Below are positions 16,610 to 24,655 of a DNA stretch of 38,399 nucleotides, piece after piece. Each line of letters starts with the position of its first letter. Position 1 is the stretch's first letter. Origin of the DNA: an uncultured Haemophilus sp. (GTDB lineage: Bacteria > Pseudomonadota > Gammaproteobacteria > Enterobacterales > Pasteurellaceae); assembly GCA_905205995.1 (NCBI GenBank), contig CAJLFU010000018.1:1-38399 (forward strand), in the 5' to 3' direction. The notes below the pieces were generated by a model. The model searched no databases. It had not been told where the DNA came from and saw nothing but the letters and a program-made list of their open reading frames with translations. Both the position numbers and the translations under genes were made by a program.

Positions 16610-17835
16610 TATTCTGCTCCGCTAACTTTTTTGCTGAATGCCGCTTTTTCGGCAATAATTTTATCTGAGTCTTCGGTATGTTTTTCTTTAAATACCGGTA
16701 ATACAGGGAATAAACGAATGATTAAAATATAGGCACATACTTCAATAGAAACGAAGCCGATTGAAATAAGCAATTCTTCCGCAGATGGGAAATATTGATA
16801 GCCGTTGCCCGGGTTATACATGATAAGCGAGTAGTTCATACGCCATAATGCGGCACCGAGTAACATGCTTAATGCCGAAATAAATAACCAACGGGAATCT
16901 GATTTTTTCTCCCCAAGGAAGAGGGTAAGTAACGGTAATACCATCAACCAGACTTCCATCCAGAACATCCATGCTTCAAATTTAGTTAATTTATCGAAAC
17001 CCACAACCATTTGCAGTTTGTCGTGATAAATCAACTCACCAAAACGCACCGCTAAGAAACAGAAAATTAATCCTGCGGTAACGCGTGCTAATTGAGTAAA
17101 TAAATGACGTTCATCTGGCGTTTTTCCTGCAAGACCCGCTTTAACTAAAGAACCCTCAAAAATCACAATAGAGAAGCCCATAATGAAAGCAGTCAGCAAG
17201 GAGAGAATTGGTAGTGCTTCATAGCTTTGCCATACCGGATGGACTTTGTGACCCGCCACAATCATCAAGGAACCCATTGAGGATTGGTGCATCATTGGTA
17301 ACAAGGCACCCAAGGCAATAATGAAAAACATGATTTTATTCAGTTTATTAAACCATTTTTTCAAGCCGAAGAAACCAAGCCATACAGGGGCAAACTCTAG
17401 GGTCACCACGATGATATACACCGTCATACAAAATGCCGTTTCAAACAGAACGGAATTCGTGTTGAACTGGCCTGGAATGTAGAAATAAGGTAAATGCCAA
17501 TAACGACCCATATCAATGGTGATAGATAAACCACCGAGTGAATAGCCGAATAAACTTGCAAGCAATGCTGGGCGTACAAGGGCGTGATATTTCCCTTTAT
17601 TAAAAATATACACGGTCCAAGCTAATGCCCAACCGCCACAGGCAAATCCTGTACCAACAAGTAAGTCAAAGGCAATCCATAAACCCCAAGGATAACCGCC
17701 GTTAAGTGCGGTCACGGAACCGATACCGAAAACCAAACGTTTTAAAATTAATAAAACGCAAAGTACGGCAAGTGGTGCAAAAAAGAGAATTGCGGCAGAA
17801 ACAAGGCGACCGCCTACCGGACGTGGATTACTCAT
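16609..17835 (-). CDS. hybB: Hydrogenase-2 membrane subunit HybB
   Basis: HybB is an integral membrane protein of the NrfD/PsrC family that passes electrons from HybA to the quinone pool. It has about 408 residues and roughly ten hydrophobic helices, with GFACGGWALAWTVYIFN, SLGGLSITIDMGRYWHLPYF, and MHQSSMGSLMIVAGHKVHPVWQS as family landmarks. The start MSNPRPVGGRL at 17835 was chosen because GGAGG lies 9 bases upstream and the protein then aligns with E. coli HybB. A longer in-frame extension to 17925 exists but lies within hybA. It overlaps the hybA end by 8 bases. A USS lies at 17704-17712. Confidence 0.96.
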   Translation of the reverse strand: MSNPRPVGGRLVSAAILFFAPLAVLCVLLILKRLVFGIGSVTALNGGYPWGLWIAFDLLVGTGFACGGWALAWTVYIFNKGKYHALVRPALLASLFGYSLGGLSITIDMGRYWHLPYFYIPGQFNTNSVLFETAFCMTVYIIVVTLEFAPVWLGFFGLKKWFNKLNKIMFFIIALGALLPMMHQSSMGSLMIVAGHKVHPVWQSYEALPILSLLTAFIMGFSIVIFEGSLVKAGLAGKTPDERHLFTQLARVTAGLIFCFLAVRFGELIYHDKLQMVVGFDKLTKFEAWMFWMEVWLMVLPLLTLFLGEKKSDSRWLFISALSMLLGAALWRMNYSLIMYNPGNGYQYFPSAEELLISIGFVSIEVCAYILIIRLFPVLPVFKEKHTEDSDKIIAEKAAFSKKVSGAE

Positions 17836-18868
17836 GATGCTCATCCTCCGCTTCTTCGATTTCCTTGCGTGCCTGACGCATGGCTTCTTTTTGTGCTGCA
17901 ATACGCTCAGCGATTTTATCGCCATGCATATTTTTGTAAGTCATAAAGGTTAAACCAGCAAGTGCCACTAATGGCAATGCTAAACCGCGATACAAGAAGT
18001 GTTGTAAATGCGCCGCACGAGAACCTGTCGCGACTTCATCTAAGTCTGGTAAACCAAGATTAGCAAAAGGTACACCACTTAAGGCGAGTACCTGTGTACC
18101 ACCACCTTCTTTTTCACCGTAGATGTGATATTGATATGCTGGTACGGTAGCACGGTATTTATCTGTACTATTGACGTGTTGACGTGGATAATCGTATTCA
18201 GTACCACGTAATAAGCTTAAACGACGTTTCGCTTCTGCCAATAACTCTTCACGCGTACCAAAAATAATGGCACCAGTCGGACAAACATGACAGCAACCAG
18301 GTAATTCGCCTTTATCTAAACGTTCAACACCTTTTTGGTTACAGAGCTCACATTTGCTGATTTCACCGAATGGATTGTCGTAATCGTATTTTGGTACATC
18401 AAAAGGACAACCCACCATACAATAACGGCAACCGGTACAAATATCGGGATCGTATTTCACGATACCGGTTTTTGGATCTTTGGTTAGTGCTTGAACAGGG
18501 CAAACGGCAACGCAGTTAGGATCAACGCAATGCATACATTGTTTTTTCACGTAAGCATAGCCGTTTTCTGTTTTGTCTTTATTTTTGCCGTCGCCATCGC
18601 TCCACACTTGAATCACGTTACGAGTAAATGGGGTGAGTTTGTCGTTATTTGACCAAGTTTGATCACCTTTTGGATTCACAGGTGTGTGGTTTACGTTTTG
18701 ACATTCAGCCACACATGCTTGACAACCTACGCAAAGGGTAGAGTCGTAAAGCATTCCTAGTGCGCCAGGAATGGGCTCAACCGTTTCCGTTGCCTGTGCA
18801 CTCGACACAGGCAAGGAGGAAGCGATTCCGCCAAGCATACCTGCTTTTAGAAATTTTCGTCTATCCAT
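17828..18868 (-). CDS. hybA: Hydrogenase-2 iron-sulfur subunit HybA
   Basis: HybA is a periplasmic ferredoxin-like subunit that links HybO to HybB. It has 346 residues and a Tat signal with twin arginine (DRRKFLK, then a hydrophobic stretch to SSAQA). Four [4Fe-4S] cysteine groups follow: CVGCQACVAEC, CMHCVDPNCVAVC, CTGCRYCMVGC, and CELCN with CCHVC. A C-terminal membrane helix (LALPLVALAGLTFMTY) anchors it, and a Lys/Glu-rich tail ends in EDEHHE. It starts 1 base after hybO ends and overlaps hybB by 8 bases, fitting a single tightly coupled operon. Confidence 0.97.
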   Translation of the reverse strand: MDRRKFLKAGMLGGIASSLPVSSAQATETVEPIPGALGMLYDSTLCVGCQACVAECQNVNHTPVNPKGDQTWSNNDKLTPFTRNVIQVWSDGDGKNKDKTENGYAYVKKQCMHCVDPNCVAVCPVQALTKDPKTGIVKYDPDICTGCRYCMVGCPFDVPKYDYDNPFGEISKCELCNQKGVERLDKGELPGCCHVCPTGAIIFGTREELLAEAKRRLSLLRGTEYDYPRQHVNSTDKYRATVPAYQYHIYGEKEGGGTQVLALSGVPFANLGLPDLDEVATGSRAAHLQHFLYRGLALPLVALAGLTFMTYKNMHGDKIAERIAAQKEAMRQARKEIEEAEDEHHE

Positions 18869-18869
18869 C

Positions 18870-20018
18870 TTATTTACCTGTATGTTGTTCTTTCTCTGCG
18901 GCTTTAGCTTCGGAACGGGCTTTATGTTGAGCGCTTAATTCGCGTAAGGTTACAACACTCACACCGGCTAGGATTGCAGCGGCACCACCTAATAAACCAA
19001 TAGCGGTCATAGTTGCACCTGAACCTTCGGTGTTGTTGACATCTGGTTTTTCAACGCGTGGTGTAGGGTTTTCTACGCCGGCTAATTGGAAAATACCTTT
19101 GGTAAAGCCCACACCTTTTTCGTTACAACCATAGCAAGGGTGCCCGATACCAACCGGCCAGTTATTACCGCCGACATCACAGAACTCTAAAGTAGAGCAG
19201 TTACCGTAAGTTTCTGGTCCTTTACAACCGAGATGATACAAACACCAACCGTTACGGTGACCGTAATCGCCATATTCTTTAGCGAAGCGACCCGCATCAA
19301 AGTGTGGACGACGATAGCAGTTTTCGTGAATTAAGCGATCGTAAGCGAATAATGGACGATTTAATTTGTCCATTGCGGGTAGTTTCTTATAAGTAAGAAT
19401 ATAAGCGACAGTTGCAAGGAAGTTGTGTGGATTTGGTGGACAACCTGGAATATTAATCACCGGAGTGCCTTTTGGTAATACTTCAGACAAGCTGCTTGCA
19501 CCAGTTGGGTTGCCGCCACTAGAAGGTACGCCACCCCATGCCGCACAAGAACCGATCGCAATAATTGCGGCAGCCCCTTTAGCCGCTTCTTGGATGTGTT
19601 CTACAATCGGTTTGCCTGCTACCATACAATAGACGCCGCCATCTTTAACCGGAATAGATCCATCTACGACTAAAACATATTTTCCATAATATTGTTTAAT
19701 TGCATTGTGTTTATTATCTTCAGCTTGTTCCCCGAAGGCTGCAGAAAGGGTTTCGTGGTACTCTAAGGAAATCATTTCCAATACCAAGTTTTCCACTGTT
19801 GGGTGGGTCGCACGTAGTAAGGATTCAGTACAACCCGTACATTCTTGCGCACCAATCCATAATACTGGTGGGCGTTTAGGCTCGGTTAAAGCAGCGGTCA
19901 TTTCTGCACTCGCTTTTGAACTTAACCCCATAGTTGCCGCAAGTGCGGTACATAACTTCATAAAATCCCGACGGGAAACTTCTGCTAAAGCAGAAAATAA
20001 TCCATCACTTCGTTGCAT
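18870..20018 (-). CDS. hybO: Hydrogenase-2 small subunit HybO
   Basis: HybO carries the iron-sulfur relay from the Ni-Fe site. It has 382 residues and a Tat signal SRRDFMK (15-21) with a hydrophobic stretch to about residue 38. The proximal cluster motif is ECTGCTES (Cys60, Cys63) with Gly rather than the extra Cys of oxygen-tolerant enzymes, so this is the standard, oxygen-sensitive type. GSCAAWGG, GCPPNP, and medial/distal cluster residues in HLGCKGPETYGNC and HPCYGCNEKGVGF follow. A C-terminal helix (about 335-355) anchors it in the membrane. The start has GGAG 7 bases upstream. The operon promoter has a perfect FNR box. A USS lies at 19941-19949. Confidence 0.98.
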   Translation of the reverse strand: MQRSDGLFSALAEVSRRDFMKLCTALAATMGLSSKASAEMTAALTEPKRPPVLWIGAQECTGCTESLLRATHPTVENLVLEMISLEYHETLSAAFGEQAEDNKHNAIKQYYGKYVLVVDGSIPVKDGGVYCMVAGKPIVEHIQEAAKGAAAIIAIGSCAAWGGVPSSGGNPTGASSLSEVLPKGTPVINIPGCPPNPHNFLATVAYILTYKKLPAMDKLNRPLFAYDRLIHENCYRRPHFDAGRFAKEYGDYGHRNGWCLYHLGCKGPETYGNCSTLEFCDVGGNNWPVGIGHPCYGCNEKGVGFTKGIFQLAGVENPTPRVEKPDVNNTEGSGATMTAIGLLGGAAAILAGVSVVTLRELSAQHKARSEAKAAEKEQHTGK

Positions 20019-20062
20019 ATAATCACTCCAATTGGCACGTTACTTGTATGGTTAATTTACCT

Positions 20063-20104
20063 ATGATATGCCTTGATGAGGGAAATTTATTTGATCGTAA
20101 TCAA
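20063..20104 (-). promoter_or_regulatory. FNR-activated promoter of the hyb operon
   Basis: TTGATCGTAATCAA (20091-20104) is a perfect FNR consensus. On the minus strand, TATCAT (20068-20063) is the -10. A start near 20056 puts the box centre at -41.5, the classic class II position. Anaerobic induction of the hydrogenase is expected. Confidence 0.85.
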
Positions 20105-20162
20105 AAATATCCTTATTTTTCTTGTGAGATTAGTGGGTAAGTTATTGTTTTTGTTTAGTCAT

Positions 20163-20177
20163 TGAGAATGATTGTTA
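20163..20177. promoter_or_regulatory. Possible Fur box upstream of hyb
   Basis: TGAGAATGATTGTTA matches 11 of 14 positions of the 7-1-7 Fur pattern TGATAAT-N-ATTATCA. It lies about 110 bases upstream of the predicted hyb start, so any effect is uncertain. Confidence 0.3.
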
Positions 20178-20274
20178 TTTAATTGGATTGTCTTTGCTTT
20201 GAGTATATTTTTTGTACATAAAATCACAATAATAAAAGAAAGGATTTTTACTCGAAAAATCCTCTTAAAAATTG

Positions 20275-20283
20275 ACCGCACTT
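20275..20283 (-). repeat. Uptake signal sequence
   Basis: An exact ACCGCACTT with the usual AAAATTG flank. Confidence 0.9.
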
Positions 20284-20340
20284 TGCTGCGACATGAATAA
20301 GTAAGTAGACAAGCTAATTTCTTGGTTTTATTTATTTTTA

Positions 20341-20402
20341 TTGATTTTTATCAACAAAAAATTGTCTAAGGGAATGGATTTTATTACGCTTTTCCCTATA
20401 CT
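20341..20402 (+). promoter_or_regulatory. FNR box and -10 before lemA
   Basis: TTGATTTTTATCAA (20341-20354) is a perfect FNR palindrome. TATACT (20397-20402) is a good -10. A start near 20409 places the box centre at about -61, a class I activator position. It may instead act on hyb from a distance. Confidence 0.55.
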
Positions 20403-20431
20403 GAGCAGGGATAATTTTCTATGGAGAAATA

Positions 20432-20989
20432 ATGATGAGTGTAGTCGCAGGTGTTGTCGTTGTAACTTTAGCTTTCACCATTTCAATGTATAACAAATTG
20501 GTTATGAGACGTAATCAAGTGAATAGTGTTGAGGCAAGCGTGGATGTTCAGTTAAAGCGTCGTTATGATTTATTGCCAAACCTTGTTGCCACAGCAAAGG
20601 AATATATGTCGCATGAGCGTAGTTTGCTTGAGCGTATCGTGACGTTACGTGAAAGTGCTAAGTTGGCTCATACTACAAGTGAAAAATTCCAACTCAATAA
20701 TGAAATTTCAGGATTATTGCGTAATTTACAGGTTCGTCTAGAAAATTACCCTGATCTCAAGGCCAATCAAAATCTTATGCAAATTCAGACCGTACTTAGC
20801 GATGTAGAAGAGCAAATTTCTGCAGCAAGACGTACTTATAATTCAGCAGTTGAAGAGTATAACAATGCGGTGGAAATGTTCCCATCAAATTTAATTGCAA
20901 ACTTGTTTAATTTCCAGAAAGGAACATTTTTCGATATTCCTCAGAATGAGGCGGAAGTCCCTAATGTGGGTAATTTATTTAAACAATAA
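20432..20989 (+). CDS. lemA: LemA family protein
   Basis: This 185-residue protein has an N-terminal membrane helix (about residues 3-19) and a long four-helix coiled domain. The signature RNQVNSVEASVDVQLKRRYDLLPNLV is split across RNQVNSVEASVDVQ and LKRRYDLLPNLVATAKEYM, and NSAVEEYNNAVEMFPSNLIA is the conserved C-terminal part. LemA proteins are anchored with a cytosolic or envelope coiled body and have no agreed function. Their usual partners are a DUF3137 protein or a TPM/YgcG-type protein, and here DUF3137 follows after 11 bases. The start is a double ATG with TGGAGAAA upstream. Confidence 0.93.
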   Translation: MMSVVAGVVVVTLAFTISMYNKLVMRRNQVNSVEASVDVQLKRRYDLLPNLVATAKEYMSHERSLLERIVTLRESAKLAHTTSEKFQLNNEISGLLRNLQVRLENYPDLKANQNLMQIQTVLSDVEEQISAARRTYNSAVEEYNNAVEMFPSNLIANLFNFQKGTFFDIPQNEAEVPNVGNLFKQ

Positions 20990-21000
20990 GTGGAAAAACA

Positions 21001-21888
21001 ATGAATACACCAAAAGAGATTGAAGGGATTCGTTTCCTTGGTTTGGAAAAATTAGATGAGGAACGTTTAGCCATAAAATCCCTTATTAACAAATCGATAA
21101 TAGGGGCGTTTTTTGGGTTGTTTTTGCTTCTCGGCGCGATAGGGAGTGAGAATCTATTAAGTACGACCTTGATTCTTGGTGTGCTCATTTATTGTTTTCG
21201 TCGCTTATTTTTTAGATACAAACGCTTTATCACAGAATTTAAAACTCGGGTGATTAACACAATTGTTCAGGAGTTTGGTTTCCATTTTAGAGCAGATAGA
21301 GGTCTTCATATTGCTGACTTTCTCTCGGTTTATGATACGGGACCCGCGACTTTCCGTAGTGAGGATTTAATTTTTGGTGAGTTTAATCAGACAGAGGTTG
21401 AAATCTGTGATTTTTCAGCATTTAACATGGAGTTGAGGGAAAAAACGGTTAAATCATTAGGGATTAAGAACTTTCAAGGCATTTTATTCAAAGCAACTTT
21501 TCCTAAAGAACTGGCTCACTGGGTTTATGTTTGCGATAAGAAAGAAGCGGGTTTAAGAAAAGAAGGTGAGATTGCATTGATGGATAATCCGTCTTTTAAT
21601 CGTTATTTTGATGTGTTTACTGAAGATCAAATCTTAGCAAGATATGCCTTATCGCCTAAGTTAATGGAACGCTTTTGTGGTTTGAAAGAGAAATTTAATT
21701 GCCCTATTTCGATGGTGCTTCGTGATCGAGAGGTGATTATTGCGGTTAATTTAGGAAAGAATAGTTTTGAACCATCCTTTGAAAAGTCATTGTTGGAAGA
21801 CAATACGATTCGTGATTATATTTCGAGTATCAAAGGTTTCACAGATATGGTGAAAGAACTCGGGTTAAATAACCATATTTGGAAATAA
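21001..21888 (+). CDS. DUF3137 domain protein
   Basis: A 295-residue membrane protein of unknown function paired with lemA. Two adjacent hydrophobic helices (about 32-50 and 54-69) follow a charged N-terminal segment, and the rest is a soluble domain of about 220 residues. In it EFGFHFRADRGLHIADF, FGEFNQTEVEICDFSAF and FKATFPKELAHWVYV fit the DUF3137 pattern. It starts 11 bases after lemA and ends with a strong terminator, so the two form one transcript. The pair recurs across bacteria, pointing to a joint envelope function that I cannot name. Confidence 0.85.
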   Translation: MNTPKEIEGIRFLGLEKLDEERLAIKSLINKSIIGAFFGLFLLLGAIGSENLLSTTLILGVLIYCFRRLFFRYKRFITEFKTRVINTIVQEFGFHFRADRGLHIADFLSVYDTGPATFRSEDLIFGEFNQTEVEICDFSAFNMELREKTVKSLGIKNFQGILFKATFPKELAHWVYVCDKKEAGLRKEGEIALMDNPSFNRYFDVFTEDQILARYALSPKLMERFCGLKEKFNCPISMVLRDREVIIAVNLGKNSFEPSFEKSLLEDNTIRDYISSIKGFTDMVKELGLNNHIWK

Positions 21889-21902
21889 ACGTTAATGTAA
21901 TA

Positions 21903-21936
21903 AAAAAGACGAGTTTAGATAAAAACTCGTCTTTTT
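21903..21936 (+). terminator. Intrinsic terminator after the lemA-DUF3137 pair
   Basis: A perfect 14-bp stem AAAAAGACGAGTTT/AAACTCGTCTTTTT with a 6-base loop, ending in T5. Confidence 0.95.
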
Positions 21937-21987
21937 GTTTTATATGCTATGTACTTGTTTATTGGTTTTTAAACAGCGAAAATTTTG

Positions 21988-21996
21988 ACCGCACTT
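21988..21996 (-). repeat. Uptake signal sequence upstream of the gyrB promoter
   Basis: An exact ACCGCACTT located 5 bases before the gyrB -35 region. Confidence 0.9.
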
Positions 21997-22000
21997 TTAT

Positions 22001-22030
22001 TTCGCAAAATAGTCAGTTTTTTGCTATAAT
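22001..22030 (+). promoter_or_regulatory. Probable gyrB promoter
   Basis: A perfect TATAAT (22025-22030) with TTCGCA (22001-22006, 4 of 6) at 18 bases. It lies 35 bases upstream of the start codon. The weak -35 would suit a supercoiling-sensitive promoter, which is an inference from gyrB behaviour in other bacteria. Confidence 0.65.
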
Positions 22031-22065
22031 TCCGCACAATTTTCATTACAAAATAGAGAAAAACT

Positions 22066-24492
22066 ATGTCAGAAACACCGGTTACAGAAAATGCTTATGG
22101 TGCATCAAGTATTAAAGTCTTAAAAGGACTTGATGCGGTTCGGAAACGTCCGGGCATGTATATTGGGGATACCGATGATGGAACAGGCCTACACCATATG
22201 GTGTTTGAGGTAGTGGATAACGCGATCGATGAAGCGCTTGCTGGTTATTGTTCCGATATTATCGTGACCATTCATGATGACAATTCTGTTTCTGTACAAG
22301 ATGACGGCCGTGGCATTCCAGTAGATATTCACCCGGAAGAAGGTGTTTCTGCAGCAGAAGTAATCATGACAGTGCTTCACGCGGGTGGTAAATTCGATGA
22401 TAACTCTTATAAAGTATCAGGTGGTTTACACGGCGTGGGTGTTTCGGTAGTAAATGCACTTTCTGATAAATTGCAATTAACCATTCGTCGCCAAGGTCAT
22501 GTGTATGAGCAATTCTATCACTTGGGTGAGCCTCAAGGGCCTTTAACTATTATCGGTGAAACGCAAGCGACGGGTACAACGGTGCGTTTCTGGCCAAGTC
22601 CGGAAATCTTTGCAATTACAACTTTTGATTACAAAATTTTAGCAAAACGCTTACGTGAGCTTTCATTCTTAAATTCTGGCGTATCAATTCGTTTAATCGA
22701 CAAACGTGATGGCACGGAAGATCACTTCCATTACGAAGGTGGTATTCAAGCATTCGTTGAATATTTAAATAAAAATAAAAATCCAATTCATCCAAAACCA
22801 TTTTATTTTTCAGCGGAAAAAGACGGCATCGGTGTGGAAGTCGCATTGCAATGGAATGATGGCGTAAACGAAAATGTTTATTGCTTTACCAATAACATTC
22901 CACAACGTGATGGTGGTACTCACTTAGCCGGTTTCCGTAGTGCGTTAACCCGTAGCTTAAATAACTATATGGAAAGCGAAGGGTTACTGAAAAAAGAGAA
23001 AGTGAGCACTTCAGGTGACGATGCGCGTGAAGGTTTGGTTGCGATTATTTCAGTGAAAGTGCCCGATCCTAAATTCTCTTCACAAACAAAAGACAAATTA
23101 GTGTCTTCTGAAGTGAAAAGTGCGGTTGAATCAGCCATGAATGAGCGTATGCAGGAATATCTATTAGAAAATCCAGCTGATGCGAAAATCATTGTAAATC
23201 AAATTATTACAGCTGCACGTGCGCGAGAAGCCGCACGTAAAGCACGTGAAATGACCCGTCGTAAAGGCGCATTAGATATTGCGGGCCTTCCGGGTAAATT
23301 AGCAGACTGCCAAGAAAAAGATCCAGCACTTTCAGAACTTTACCTCGTGGAGGGGGATTCTGCGGGTGGTTCGGCAAAATCAGGTCGAGATCGTAAAACT
23401 CAAGCGATTCTGCCATTAAAAGGTAAAATTCTTAACGTAGAAAAAGCACGTTTTGACAAAATGCTTTCTTCTCAAGAAGTGGGCACATTAATTACAGCAC
23501 TTGGCTGTGGTATTGGTCGCGATGAATATAATCCGGATAAATTACGTTATCATCACATCATTATCATGACTGATGCGGACGTGGACGGTTCACATATTCG
23601 TACTTTATTGTTGACCTTCTTCTATCGTCAAATGCCAGAATTAATTGAGCGTGGTTATGTGTATATTGCTCAGCCACCACTTTATAAAGTGAAAAAAGGT
23701 AAACAAGAGCGTTATATCAAAGATAACGACGAAATGGTGCAATATGAATTAATGCTTGCGTTGGATGGTGCAGCGTTGCATATCAGTGCCAATGCACCGG
23801 CAATGAATGATTTAGTGTTCGAGAAATTAGTAAGTGAATATAACAATGTTCAGAAATTAATTACTCGCTTAAGTCGTTACTATCCTGAGCCATTATTACA
23901 AGGTTTGGTTTATCAACCACAATTAACCGTTGATTTAATGCGTAATGAAAGTGCAGTCGAAAATTGGGCGAATGCTTTTGTTGCGTACTTAACTGAAAAA
24001 GAAACAGAAGCCCATTTATATTCAGCGAGAACCCAATTTAACAGCGAACGCCAAGTATATGAAGCAGTCATTACTGTTCGTAAACATGGTATTGATACCG
24101 ATTACTTCATTAACTTTGATTTTGTAACGGGCAATGAATTTGCGAAGATTTCTACATTCGGTCAGCAAGTCAATGGCTTACTAGAAGAGGGGGCGTATGT
24201 CACTCGTGGTGAAAAAATTCAACCCGTTCAGTCATTTGAACAAGCTGTTGAATGGTTGATGAAAGAATCTCGTCGTGGTTTAGAAATTCAACGCTATAAA
24301 GGGTTAGGTGAAATGAACGCTGAGCAACTTTGGGAAACCACCATGGATCCAAATGCTCGTCGTATGTTAAAAGTATCAATTAAAGATGCTGTTGCTGCAG
24401 ACCAACTCTTCACCACATTAATGGGTGATGAAGTTGAACCTCGCCGAGAATTCATCGAAATGAATGCATTAAGAGCAAACTTAGACGTTTAG
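22066..24492 (+). CDS. gyrB: DNA gyrase subunit B
   Basis: This is the ATPase subunit of the type II topoisomerase that introduces negative supercoils. At 808 residues it has the long gammaproteobacterial form. The GHKL ATPase is at the N-terminus: EVVDNAIDEALAG, DDGRGIPV and GLHGVGVSVVNALS. The TOPRIM domain starts around residue 425 with EGDSAGGSAKSGRDR, followed by LPLKGKILNVEKA and DADVDGSHIR. The C-terminus has QRYKGLGEMNAEQLWETTM. It is not in a dnaA-dnaN-recF-gyrB cluster, so it stands alone with its own promoter and terminator. A USS lies at 23118-23126. Confidence 0.99.
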   Translation: MSETPVTENAYGASSIKVLKGLDAVRKRPGMYIGDTDDGTGLHHMVFEVVDNAIDEALAGYCSDIIVTIHDDNSVSVQDDGRGIPVDIHPEEGVSAAEVIMTVLHAGGKFDDNSYKVSGGLHGVGVSVVNALSDKLQLTIRRQGHVYEQFYHLGEPQGPLTIIGETQATGTTVRFWPSPEIFAITTFDYKILAKRLRELSFLNSGVSIRLIDKRDGTEDHFHYEGGIQAFVEYLNKNKNPIHPKPFYFSAEKDGIGVEVALQWNDGVNENVYCFTNNIPQRDGGTHLAGFRSALTRSLNNYMESEGLLKKEKVSTSGDDAREGLVAIISVKVPDPKFSSQTKDKLVSSEVKSAVESAMNERMQEYLLENPADAKIIVNQIITAARAREAARKAREMTRRKGALDIAGLPGKLADCQEKDPALSELYLVEGDSAGGSAKSGRDRKTQAILPLKGKILNVEKARFDKMLSSQEVGTLITALGCGIGRDEYNPDKLRYHHIIIMTDADVDGSHIRTLLLTFFYRQMPELIERGYVYIAQPPLYKVKKGKQERYIKDNDEMVQYELMLALDGAALHISANAPAMNDLVFEKLVSEYNNVQKLITRLSRYYPEPLLQGLVYQPQLTVDLMRNESAVENWANAFVAYLTEKETEAHLYSARTQFNSERQVYEAVITVRKHGIDTDYFINFDFVTGNEFAKISTFGQQVNGLLEEGAYVTRGEKIQPVQSFEQAVEWLMKESRRGLEIQRYKGLGEMNAEQLWETTMDPNARRMLKVSIKDAVAADQLFTTLMGDEVEPRREFIEMNALRANLDV

Positions 24493-24513
24493 TCTAATAC
24501 TCAAAATATCATT

Positions 24514-24555
24514 AAAAATGACCGCACTTAGGGAAACCAAGTGCGGTATTTTTTT
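24514..24555 (+). terminator. Inverted USS pair acting as the gyrB terminator
   Basis: ACCGCACTT (24521-24529) and AAGTGCGGT (24539-24547) form the stem, extended by AAAAAT on the left and A plus T7 on the right. Confidence 0.92.
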
Positions 24556-24572
24556 GAGTTAGATCACAAAAA

Positions 24573-24624
24573 TAAAAATAATTCTCAATTTTGTCTATTT
24601 TTTTATTACATTCTTTTTTATAAT
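24573..24624 (+). promoter_or_regulatory. Fur-like box and -10 of the TonB receptor gene
   Basis: On the minus strand 24587-24573 reads TGAGAATTATTTTTA, which matches 11 of 14 positions of the 7-1-7 Fur pattern. A perfect TATAAT follows at 24619-24624, with no clear -35. The arrangement suits iron repression of the receptor, though the box is imperfect. Confidence 0.5.
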
Positions 24625-24655
24625 CTTGCCGTTTTTATTATTTAAGGATAACGAT

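Larger units (their letters stand above)
20019..20431. other. Divergent hybO/lemA regulatory region
   Basis: This 413-base AT-rich gap has no gene. It holds the hyb promoter with an FNR box (20063-20104), a Fur-like box (20163-20177), a 9-bp AT-rich hairpin AGGATTTTT/AAAAATCCT (20241-20263) of unclear role, one USS (20275-20283), a second perfect FNR box (20341-20354) and a -10 for lemA (20397-20402). Confidence 0.75.

Noticed and set aside
17836..17925. Longer N-terminus for hybB
   Set aside because: The 30 extra residues are Lys/Arg-rich and lie in the hybA coding sequence. GGAGG and homology support 17835.
19705..20022. 105-codon open frame on the plus strand
   Set aside because: It is the antisense shadow of the hybO 5' end, with no promoter, no motif and no ribosome site.
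20241..20263. AT-rich hairpin as a terminator
   Set aside because: The stem is perfect, but it is weak, lies inside a divergent promoter region and has no gene ending next to it.
21879..22115. 78-codon open frame on the plus strand
   Set aside because: It straddles the end of the DUF3137 gene, a terminator, the gyrB promoter and the gyrB start, so it cannot be a real gene.
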